Source: Lachnospiraceae bacterium (GTDB lineage Bacteria; Bacillota_A; Clostridia; Lachnospirales; Lachnospiraceae). Taken from it: DNA of 8,964 nt. Shown in pieces: positions 1-6,299 of this stretch (the stretch's first letter is position 1; every line of letters starts with the position of its first letter). Both the position numbers and the translations under genes were made by a program. The DNA is taken from the NCBI GenBank assembly GCA_016281675.1, contig JAEEJD010000208.1, forward strand, positions 1 to 8,964, in the 5' to 3' direction. The notes beneath the pieces were generated by a model. The model had not been told where the DNA came from. It did no database searches and saw nothing but the letters and a program-made list of their open reading frames with translations.

Positions 1-1154
1 GGGCGAAGACTCTTCCGAAGCTTATCGGTAATCCGCTCTATCATTGGTCGCATATGGAGCTTAAGTATTACTTCGGTTATGAAGGGTTTCTAAACGAAGA
101 TACTGCCGGACGGGTGTGGGACCATTGCAATGAAGTACTTGCTTCGGGTACGCTCAGCGTCCGGGATATCATACGAAGATCGAATGTCCGGCTCATCTGC
201 ACAACGGATGATCCGGCGGATAAGCTCGAGTGGCATGAGCGAATTTCGGCGGACGAAGGATTTGACGTTAAGGTTCTTCCTGCATTTCGCCCCGACAGGA
301 TAAACGGGATCGAGAAGAGTGATTTTCGCGAGTATATCCGGAAACTGTCGGATTCGTCGGGAGTCGATATCGTCGGCCTGGCATCGCTGAAAGAGGCAAT
401 AGAAAAGAGGATCGGATATTTTGCCGATCACGGATGTGTTGTCAGCGATCATGCCATGGAAACGGTTTCATTCGACCAGGTCGGAGAAAAAGAGACGGAA
501 GAGATATTCAAAAATGCTCTTGCCGGTCAGGCTCCCGACGGGTTGCAGGCTTCCCAATACAGAACATATATGATGAGGTTTTTGGCGGGTCTTTATAAAA
601 ACCGCGGATGGGTCATGCAGATTCATTACGGTGTACGCCGAAACGTCAACGACAACATGTTCGCGCGTCTCGGACCCGACAGCGGATTTGACTGTATCGC
701 AGGCGGTGCCTTTTCGGGAGGACTGATCGATCTGTTAAATGATCTTGATTCATCTGATGATCTTCCGAAGACGATCATTTACTCACTTAATCCTAACGAC
801 GACCGGATAATAGGATCGATCATAGGGTGTTTTGCCGATGAAGGTATCAGGTCGAAGATCCAGCACGGGTGCGCATGGTGGTTTAATGACAATCTTACGG
901 GAATAACCGGTCAGATGAAGTCGCTTGCGAGTCTGTCGGTATTCGGAAACTTTATCGGGATGCTCACGGATTCGAGATCGTTCCTGTCATATGTCCGACA
1001 CGATTATTTCAGGCGGATCCTTTGCCGTATGATCGGGCGGTGGATAGATGACGGAATGTATCCGTATGACGAAAAGAGCCTCGGTAACATCATAAAAGGT
1101 ATATGCTACAACAACGCCGTTGATTACTTCGGCTTTGATCTTGAAAAGGTGTAA
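1..1154 (+). CDS. uxaC: Glucuronate isomerase (uronate isomerase), 5'-partial
   Basis: Isomerises D-glucuronate to D-fructuronate (and, in the family, D-galacturonate to D-tagaturonate) in the cytoplasm, the entry step of hexuronate breakdown. The reading frame is open to the left edge: codons from base 3 encode a stretch including GNPLYHWSH, which aligns with TIGNPLYHWTH in E. coli UxaC. The ATG at 54 is therefore an internal methionine, not the start. About 383 residues are visible, and roughly 85-90 N-terminal residues, including the HxH metal-binding motif, lie outside the window. Family motifs seen include TTDDP (near 210-225), SDHA (near 445), CAWWFND (870-890) and TDSRSFLSYVRHDYFRRIL (around 965-1022). 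The stop TAA is at 1152-1154. uxuA follows 15 bases later, its ribosome binding site touching this stop codon. No uxaA or uxaB is seen nearby, so glucuronate rather than galacturonate is the likely in vivo substrate (inference). Confidence 0.96.
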   Translation, partial: AKTLPKLIGNPLYHWSHMELKYYFGYEGFLNEDTAGRVWDHCNEVLASGTLSVRDIIRRSNVRLICTTDDPADKLEWHERISADEGFDVKVLPAFRPDRINGIEKSDFREYIRKLSDSSGVDIVGLASLKEAIEKRIGYFADHGCVVSDHAMETVSFDQVGEKETEEIFKNALAGQAPDGLQASQYRTYMMRFLAGLYKNRGWVMQIHYGVRRNVNDNMFARLGPDSGFDCIAGGAFSGGLIDLLNDLDSSDDLPKTIIYSLNPNDDRIIGSIIGCFADEGIRSKIQHGCAWWFNDNLTGITGQMKSLASLSVFGNFIGMLTDSRSFLSYVRHDYFRRILCRMIGRWIDDGMYPYDEKSLGNIIKGICYNNAVDYFGFDLEKV

Positions 1155-1169
1155 AAGGAGATCCGCAAA

Positions 1170-2243
1170 ATGGAAATGACGCTCAGATGGTACGGGACAG
1201 GTCACGACACCGTTAAGCTGTGGCAGATAAGACAGATCCCCGGAGTGACGGGAGTGATAACGACGCTTTACGACACGGCTCCCGGCGAAGTTTGGCCCCG
1301 GGAGAGAATACATGCGCTCAAAGAGGAGGTCGCTTCTTCGGGACTTCATATTTCAGGTATCGAGAGCGTTAACGTTCATGAGGCGATCAAGGCCGGAACG
1401 GATGAACGGGACATGTATATCGATAACTACATCGAGACTCTCAAGAATCTCGGTGAAGAGGACATACATCTGGTCTGTTACAATTTTATGCCCGTGTTTG
1501 ACTGGACAAGGACCGAACTGGCCCGGGTGAGGGCGGACGGTTCGACCGTTCTTGCATACACACAGGAAGCCGTCGATAAACTCGATCCGGAGAAGATGTT
1601 CTCATCCATCGCAAACGATACGAACGGCTCCGTAATGCCCGGGTGGGAGCCCGAGAGGATGGAGCACGTGAGGGAACTGTTTGAACTGTATAAGGGAGTA
1701 GACGCCGAGAAGCTCTTTGATAATCTCAAGATATTTCTTGAGAGGATCATGCCTGTATGCAACCGCTACGACATTAAGATGGCGATCCATCCGGATGACC
1801 CGGCGTGGAGTGTTTTTGATCTCCCGAGGATAATAACGAACAAAGAGAACATCCTTCGTATGATGAACATGGTAGATGACGTTCACAACGGTGTGACTTT
1901 CTGTTCGGGATCGTACGGAACAAGTCTTAAAAACGACCTTCCGGATATGATCAGATCCCTTAAAGGACGGATACATTTTGCGCATGTCAGGAATCTGCGG
2001 TTCAATTCGGAAACAGACTTTGAGGAGTCGGCACATCTGTCGGCCGACGGAAGTTTCGATATGTATGAGATAATGAAGGCGCTTTATGAAACGGGATTTG
2101 ACGGTCCGATCCGTCCCGATCACGGAAGGATGATCTGGAACGAGACCGCCATGCCGGGATACGGACTTTATGACCGGGCTCTCGGTGCCGCTTATCTTAA
2201 CGGACTGTGGGAAGCGATCGATAAGAACGCAAAGAGGAGATAA
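1170..2243 (+). CDS. uxuA: D-mannonate dehydratase
   Basis: Dehydrates D-mannonate to 2-keto-3-deoxy-D-gluconate. The 357-residue protein has the UxuA N-terminus (MEMTLRWYGTG, comparable to MEQTWRWYG in E. coli) and the length of the shorter Firmicute form rather than the roughly 394-residue E. coli form. Candidate metal ligands and active-site residues are H207 (in AIHPDDP), C245 (in TFCSGS), H269/H272 (in HFAHVRN) and D317 with H318 (in RPDHGRM); the His-Cys-His-Asp set fits the family's Mn/Fe site. The start at 1170 is supported by AAGGAG at 1155-1160, nine bases upstream; Met3 at 1176 is a less likely alternative. uxuB begins 2 bases after the stop codon. Cytoplasmic, TIM-barrel family. 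Identification is by motif and by position between uxaC and uxuB. Confidence 0.96.
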   Translation: MEMTLRWYGTGHDTVKLWQIRQIPGVTGVITTLYDTAPGEVWPRERIHALKEEVASSGLHISGIESVNVHEAIKAGTDERDMYIDNYIETLKNLGEEDIHLVCYNFMPVFDWTRTELARVRADGSTVLAYTQEAVDKLDPEKMFSSIANDTNGSVMPGWEPERMEHVRELFELYKGVDAEKLFDNLKIFLERIMPVCNRYDIKMAIHPDDPAWSVFDLPRIITNKENILRMMNMVDDVHNGVTFCSGSYGTSLKNDLPDMIRSLKGRIHFAHVRNLRFNSETDFEESAHLSADGSFDMYEIMKALYETGFDGPIRPDHGRMIWNETAMPGYGLYDRALGAAYLNGLWEAIDKNAKRR

Positions 2244-2245
2244 AT

Positions 2246-3805
2246 ATGATACTGTCGGATGAAGGGATCCGTAATGCAGGGCAGTGGGAAGCAAAAGGCT
2301 ATATCATTCCCGGGTATGACAGAAACAAAATGAGAGAAGAGACGATCGCGCACCCGGAATGGGTTCATTTCGGAGCCGGTAATATATTCCGTGCGTTCCA
2401 CGCGGCTGCGGCGCAAAAGCTTTTAAGCACCGGAGATATGACCGGAGGGATCGCTGTCGTCGAAGGCTATGACACCGAGATAATCGACAGGATATACCGC
2501 CCGTATGATGATCTGTCGATACTTGTGACACTGCGGTCTGACGGAAGCGTTGTTAAGGAAGTGATCGGCTCTGTAGGGCAGTCATGTATTCTGGATGAGT
2601 CAAACGAAGAAGAGATCGAAAAGATCAGAGAGATATTCCGTGCCCCGTCGCTTAAGATGGCGACATTTACGATAACGGAAAAAGGATATGTGCACTTCGG
2701 AAAGAAGGTCGCCGATCTTATGTATGAGCGGTATCTGGCGGGGGCATATCCCATAGCTCTTGTTTCGACCGACAACTGTTCGCATAACGGAGACATACTG
2801 AAGGAGAGTATCTTACGCTTTGCGCGAGACGGTGAAGAGTCGGGACGATATAATAAGGGATTTTGCGAGTATCTTCTCGATGAGGAAAAAGTAAGCTTTC
2901 CGTGGAGCATGATAGATAAAATAACCCCGAGACCGGACGAGGACGTTCGGCGAATACTTGCGGATGACGGTGTGGAAAACGCGGGTTGTATCAGAACTTC
3001 GAAGGATACGTTCACAGCGCCGTTTGTCAATGCCGAGGAAAGCGAATACATGGTCATTGAGGACGATTTTCCCGCAGGGAGACCGCCGCTTGAGAAGGCC
3101 GGGTTTATCTTTACGGACAGGGATACCGTCGATCGGGTTGAGAGGATGAAAGTATGCACATGCCTCAATCCGCTTCATACAAGTCTTGCGGTGTTCGGAT
3201 GTCTGCTCGGATATACTAAGATCTCCGACGAGATGAAAGACGATGATCTTAATCGGCTTGTCATAAGGATCGGATATGAGGAGGGACTTCCGGTCGTAAC
3301 GGATCCCAAGGTGATAGATCCGAGAGAGTTCATCGACACGGTGATAAGGGAACGGATCCCGAATCCGTTCATGCCGGATACTCCGCAGAGGATAGCAACC
3401 GATACTTCTCAAAAGCTTCCGATCAGGTTCGGACAGACAATAAAGAATTACATGGCACCCGGGAAGAACACGGATGATCTGAAAATGATACCGCTTGTTT
3501 TTGCGGGATGGATCAGATATCTTATGGCTGTCGACGATAACGGAGAGGAGTTTGAACCAAGTCCCGATCCGCTCCTTGACAAGGTATGCGGTTATGTTAA
3601 GAACATAAGACTCGGAGGCGACAAAGAGGCCCTTTGCGATATCAAACCGCTTCTTTGCGATGCGTCACTTTTCGGAGTCGACCTATATGAAGCGGGCATT
3701 GCGGACAGAGTGACACAGTATCTTACAGAGCTTATCGCGGGAAAAGGGGCAGTAAGAAAAACACTTAAAAAATACGTTAATCAATGTGATACCGGGAGGA
3801 TATGA
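2246..3805 (+). CDS. uxuB: D-mannonate oxidoreductase (fructuronate reductase), long-chain mannitol dehydrogenase family
   Basis: Reduces D-fructuronate to D-mannonate with NADH, linking UxaC to UxuA. The 519-residue protein shows the polyol-specific long-chain dehydrogenase signature: a nucleotide-binding HFGAGNIFRAFHA at about 41-53, WSMIDKITPRP at 220-230 resembling the mannitol dehydrogenase signature, and the catalytic Lys-x5-Asn-x2-His pattern at K302, N308 and H311 (MKVCTCLNPLHTS). It is somewhat longer than E. coli UxuB (about 486). The start at 2246 has GAGGAGA at 2234-2240, inside the last codons of uxuA, implying tight coupling. The family also contains tagaturonate reductase and mannitol or arabinitol dehydrogenases; fructuronate is chosen because of the adjacent uxuA and uxaC. 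It belongs to the E. coli-type family and not to the short-chain dehydrogenase family used as UxuB in Bacillus subtilis. Confidence 0.92.
   Translation: MILSDEGIRNAGQWEAKGYIIPGYDRNKMREETIAHPEWVHFGAGNIFRAFHAAAAQKLLSTGDMTGGIAVVEGYDTEIIDRIYRPYDDLSILVTLRSDGSVVKEVIGSVGQSCILDESNEEEIEKIREIFRAPSLKMATFTITEKGYVHFGKKVADLMYERYLAGAYPIALVSTDNCSHNGDILKESILRFARDGEESGRYNKGFCEYLLDEEKVSFPWSMIDKITPRPDEDVRRILADDGVENAGCIRTSKDTFTAPFVNAEESEYMVIEDDFPAGRPPLEKAGFIFTDRDTVDRVERMKVCTCLNPLHTSLAVFGCLLGYTKISDEMKDDDLNRLVIRIGYEEGLPVVTDPKVIDPREFIDTVIRERIPNPFMPDTPQRIATDTSQKLPIRFGQTIKNYMAPGKNTDDLKMIPLVFAGWIRYLMAVDDNGEEFEPSPDPLLDKVCGYVKNIRLGGDKEALCDIKPLLCDASLFGVDLYEAGIADRVTQYLTELIAGKGAVRKTLKKYVNQCDTGRI
3794..3799 (+). promoter_or_regulatory. 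Ribosome binding site deciding the kdgK start
   Basis: GGGAGG lies only 2 bases before the first ATG (3802) but 8 bases before the second ATG (3808). Normal Shine-Dalgarno spacing favours 3808, which also leaves a 2-base gap after uxuB, as at the uxuA-uxuB junction. Start at 3802 would give an ATGA overlap with the uxuB stop. Confidence 0.7.
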
Positions 3806-3807
3806 TC

Positions 3808-4905
3808 ATGGAACTTAACATCAGATCAAAAGACGAATGTTCATTTGACGCCGTAAGTATCGGAGAAGTCATGCTTCGTCTCGATCCGGGCGAAGGAAGG
3901 ATCAGGACAGCGAGAAATTTCAAGGTCTGGGAAGGCGGCGGCGAGTATAACGTCATGAGAGGCCTGAGACGTTGCTTCGGTCAAAAGACGGCGGTTATGA
4001 CGGCCTTTGCGGATAACGAGATGGGAAGACTCATGGAGGATCTCATACTCCAGGGCGGAGTGGATACGTCTCTTGTTAAATGGATGAAGACCGACGGTAT
4101 CGGAAAAGAATGCAGGAACGGTTTGTATTTTGCGGAAAGAGGTTTCGGAATACGCGGTGCGCTTGCGTGTTCCGACAGGGCAAACACGGCGATTTCGAAA
4201 GCAACGTCCGATGATTTTGACTTTGAATATATATTCGGAACGCTCGGTGTGAGATGGTTTCACACGGGAGGTATATACGCGGCTCTTTCCGAGCAATCAT
4301 CGGAAACCGTGATCGAGGCTGTCAGGACGGCAAAAAAGTACAACACGATCGTTTCTTACGATCTTAACTACCGTCCCTCACTGTGGGATCATAACGGCGG
4401 GAGCGAAAAAGCCGGGAGGGTAAACCGCGAGATCGCCCCTTACGTTGATGTTATGATAGGAAACGAGGAAGATTATACGGCCTCGCTCGGCTTTGAGGTT
4501 GAGGGAAACGATAAGGATCTTACAAACCTTAACGTTGACGGTTACAGGAAGATGATGGGATCTTTGGCCAAAGCGTATCCGAACATTAAGGTTGCGGCCG
4601 TGACACTTCGTCAGGTGAAGAGCGCCACGGTAAACGACTGGAGTGCGCTTTGCATGGCGGGAAGTGATTTTTACAAGGCCCGTGATTATAATGATCTCGA
4701 GATCCTCGACAGGATAGGCGGAGGGGATTCGTTTGCGTCGGGACTGATCTACGGCCTGATGGAAAAGCGTGATGCAAAGCTTGCCGTCGAATACGGTGCG
4801 GCACACGGAGCTTTGGCTATGACCACACCCGGAGATACGACGATGGCAACACTTAAGGAAGTTGAAGCCGTGATGAATGGCGGCAGTGCAAGAGTTAAGA
4901 GATAA
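3808..4905 (+). CDS. kdgK: 2-keto-3-deoxygluconate kinase (PfkB family sugar kinase)
   Basis: Phosphorylates 2-keto-3-deoxygluconate with ATP to 2-keto-3-deoxy-6-phosphogluconate (KDPG). The 365-residue product is a PfkB/ribokinase-type kinase. Near the N-terminus are SIGEVMLRLDPGEG and a substrate-site GGGEYNVMRGL segment, and near the C-terminus is the PfkB signature DRIGGGDSFASG, with the catalytic base Asp at about residue 307 and the anion-hole glycines before it. GGGD replaces the commoner GAGD. An alternative start six bases upstream (3802) would overlap the uxuB stop by 4 bases; it is disfavoured by the ribosome binding site spacing. The substrate is inferred from position between uxuB and eda; PfkB members are hard to separate by sequence alone (fructokinase or ribokinase are alternatives), but a complete pathway around it makes KDG strongly likely. 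Confidence 0.92.
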   Translation: MELNIRSKDECSFDAVSIGEVMLRLDPGEGRIRTARNFKVWEGGGEYNVMRGLRRCFGQKTAVMTAFADNEMGRLMEDLILQGGVDTSLVKWMKTDGIGKECRNGLYFAERGFGIRGALACSDRANTAISKATSDDFDFEYIFGTLGVRWFHTGGIYAALSEQSSETVIEAVRTAKKYNTIVSYDLNYRPSLWDHNGGSEKAGRVNREIAPYVDVMIGNEEDYTASLGFEVEGNDKDLTNLNVDGYRKMMGSLAKAYPNIKVAAVTLRQVKSATVNDWSALCMAGSDFYKARDYNDLEILDRIGGGDSFASGLIYGLMEKRDAKLAVEYGAAHGALAMTTPGDTTMATLKEVEAVMNGGSARVKR

Positions 4906-4917
4906 AAGGAAAACGGT

Positions 4918-5562
4918 ATGTCAGATGTATTAAACGAACTGACCGGGTATAAAATAATACCCGTGGTCGTTATAAAAAAAGAGGAAGATGCGTATCCGCT
5001 TGCAAACGCCCTGATCAGGGGCGGACTTTGCTGTGCTGAAGTAACGTTTCGAACCAAAGCGGCGGCGGCATCCATTAAGATAATGTCGGAGTCGTTTCCG
5101 GAAATGCTTGTCGGTGCCGGAACGGTCATATCAAAAGAACAGGTCGATGAAGCCGTAGAGGCGGGTGCAAAGTTTATTGTCAGTCCCGGATTCGATCCGG
5201 AAGTTGTCGATCACTGCATTGCAAAAGATATACCGGTAGTACCCGGAGTGTGCAGTCCGACAGAGGCGATCATGGGAATAAAGAGAGGACTGAAGCTTCT
5301 CAAATTTTTCCCGGCGGCTCAGGCAGGCGGACCCGATATGATAAAGGCAATGTCCGCACCGTTTCCGAATGTGGCGTTCATGCCTACCGGAGGAATAAAC
5401 GCAAATAATCTTTCTTCATATCTTGCGCTCGACTGTGTTGCCGCATGCGGCGGAAGCTGGATGGTAAAGAGCGATCTTATAGAAAACGGAGATTTTACGC
5501 GGATCGAAGAGCTTGCCAAGGAGGCTGTGAGCCTTGCGAAAGCGGCGCGTTGCACGAGCTGA
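4918..5562 (+). CDS. eda: KDPG aldolase (2-dehydro-3-deoxy-phosphogluconate aldolase)
   Basis: Class I aldolase that splits KDPG into pyruvate and glyceraldehyde 3-phosphate, the last step of the Entner-Doudoroff branch of hexuronate use. The 214-residue protein matches the usual family length. Visible motifs are E41 in AEVTFRT (general acid/base Glu of the family, followed by the phosphate-region R45), VGAGTVIS, SPGFDPEV, the Schiff-base lysine K129 in LKFFPA, and the phosphate-binding PTGGIN and CGGSW segments. AAAAGGA at 4904-4910 lies 7 bases before the ATG and overlaps the kdgK stop, so the gene is co-transcribed with kdgK. Some family members also split 4-hydroxy-2-oxoglutarate; the context favours KDPG. 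No intrinsic terminator follows it, although the pathway ends here. Confidence 0.96.
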   Translation: MSDVLNELTGYKIIPVVVIKKEEDAYPLANALIRGGLCCAEVTFRTKAAAASIKIMSESFPEMLVGAGTVISKEQVDEAVEAGAKFIVSPGFDPEVVDHCIAKDIPVVPGVCSPTEAIMGIKRGLKLLKFFPAAQAGGPDMIKAMSAPFPNVAFMPTGGINANNLSSYLALDCVAACGGSWMVKSDLIENGDFTRIEELAKEAVSLAKAARCTS

Positions 5563-5567
5563 ACCTC

Positions 5568-5581
5568 TGTGATAATATACT
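5568..5581 (+). promoter_or_regulatory. Candidate -10 elements upstream of the PPTase gene
   Basis: The 26-base gap after eda contains TGTGATAAT (5568-5576; extended -10 form, GATAAT matches 5 of 6 bases of TATAAT) and TATACT (5576-5581; also 5 of 6). A weak -35-like TTGCAC (5550-5555) sits within the end of eda, 15 or 20 bases upstream. The predicted transcription start would fall at about 5583-5589, on or just before the PPTase ATG. Seen as sequence matches only; activity is inferred. Confidence 0.35.
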
Positions 5582-5588
5582 TGTTTAG

Positions 5589-5604
5589 ATGAAAGCGCTA
5601 TCAT
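5589..5604 (+). promoter_or_regulatory. CcpA/LacI-family operator-like palindrome (cre-like)
   Basis: ATGAAAGCGCTATCAT fits every fixed position of the Gram-positive cre consensus WTGNAANCGNWWNCAW, and 7 of 8 mirrored base pairs are complementary, with the central GCGC typical of LacI/GalR-family sites. It includes the PPTase start codon and lies immediately downstream of the candidate -10 elements, a position where a bound repressor would block initiation or act as a roadblock. CcpA is the default candidate; a LacI-family hexuronate regulator (KdgR or ExuR-like) is an alternative, since their operators resemble cre. Overlap with coding sequence means chance cannot be excluded. Confidence 0.5.
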
Positions 5605-6299
5605 TTGCCACGAGACTATACGTTTCGGATATAAACATGCCCGAAGAATTCTTTGCCGTATGGTATGATAAGATGCCCGAGGCGAGGAGACGAAGGTGTG
5701 ACAGATTCAGGTTCGATGCCGACAAAAAAAGATGTATCGCGGCATACGCACTTCTCGTTCATGCGCTCGGGGACTTGGGCATTTCATGCACCGATACCCT
5801 TTCGATCGCGGAAGGAGAGGACGGTAAACCCTATCTTACGGATATACCGGTTTGCTTTAATATGTCCCACGCCAAAGAAAGAGTCGCGTTGGCACTGTCG
5901 CCCCAAGACGTGGGATGCGACGTGGAGTGCAGATGCGATGATGCGCTTAAGATCGCGAAGCGATTCTTTGCACCTGAGGAGTATGCATATCTTGAATCGA
6001 TAGAAGACGCTGACATGCTCGGCAGGGAGTTTACCGGGATCTGGACGATGAAGGAAAGCGTGATCAAATGCTGCGGGGAAGGCATCAGACGCGTGCTGAG
6101 TGATTTTTCCGTAACGGATGAGCGCGGTTGGCGCAACACTACAGTAACGCTTCCGGACAGGGACGAGCGTTATCATATAAAAGAATTTGAAAGTGAAGGC
6201 GGATACTGTTACAGTATCTGCGGTATATATAAAGACACTGAAGACGATTTGAGGCGGGTATGCCTTGATGAGTCGGGGAGATCAAAATGGGAGAGATAG
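5589..6299 (+). CDS. 4'-phosphopantetheinyl transferase, Sfp type
   Basis: Transfers the 4'-phosphopantetheine arm of CoA to a serine of carrier proteins (acyl, peptidyl or aryl carriers). The 236-residue length fits the two-lobed Sfp class rather than the small trimeric AcpS class (about 120). Motifs in order: LYVSDI near the N-terminus, a CFNMSHAKERVALAL segment (CoA-binding region), VGCDVE with Mg-binding D111 and E113, FFAPEEYAYLES, and the W152-x2-K155-E156-x3-K160 signature (WTMKESVIK); these mirror Sfp D107, E109 and E151. An in-frame TAG (5586-5588) lies directly before the ATG, so the start cannot be further upstream, and no Shine-Dalgarno sequence is visible. The next methionine, at residue 17, would cut into the conserved N-terminal strand. 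The end overlaps the next gene by 13 bases. The carrier-protein target is not in the window; it may be a PKS/NRPS or the fatty-acid ACP. Confidence 0.9.
   Translation: MKALSFATRLYVSDINMPEEFFAVWYDKMPEARRRRCDRFRFDADKKRCIAAYALLVHALGDLGISCTDTLSIAEGEDGKPYLTDIPVCFNMSHAKERVALALSPQDVGCDVECRCDDALKIAKRFFAPEEYAYLESIEDADMLGREFTGIWTMKESVIKCCGEGIRRVLSDFSVTDERGWRNTTVTLPDRDERYHIKEFESEGGYCYSICGIYKDTEDDLRRVCLDESGRSKWER
6275..6280 (+). promoter_or_regulatory. Ribosome binding site deciding the start of the DRE-TIM gene
   Basis: GGGGAG lies inside the PPTase reading frame, 6 bases before the ATG at 6287. This supports the early start over Met22 and Met35, although the first 35-40 residues are low-complexity (GNKNNNSS) and outside the conserved fold. 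Confidence 0.65.

Noticed and set aside
54..56. ATG at 54 as the uxaC start
   Set aside because: The frame is open upstream to the window edge and those codons encode the conserved GNPLYHW segment, so the gene starts before the window.
1602..2294. 230-codon open frame on the - strand
   Set aside because: Antisense to uxuA with no recognisable domain; its composition is that of a shadow frame.
2467..3412. Two overlapping - strand open frames of 233 and 199 codons
   Set aside because: Both are antisense to uxuB in different frames, and rich in Ser/Arg with no motif.
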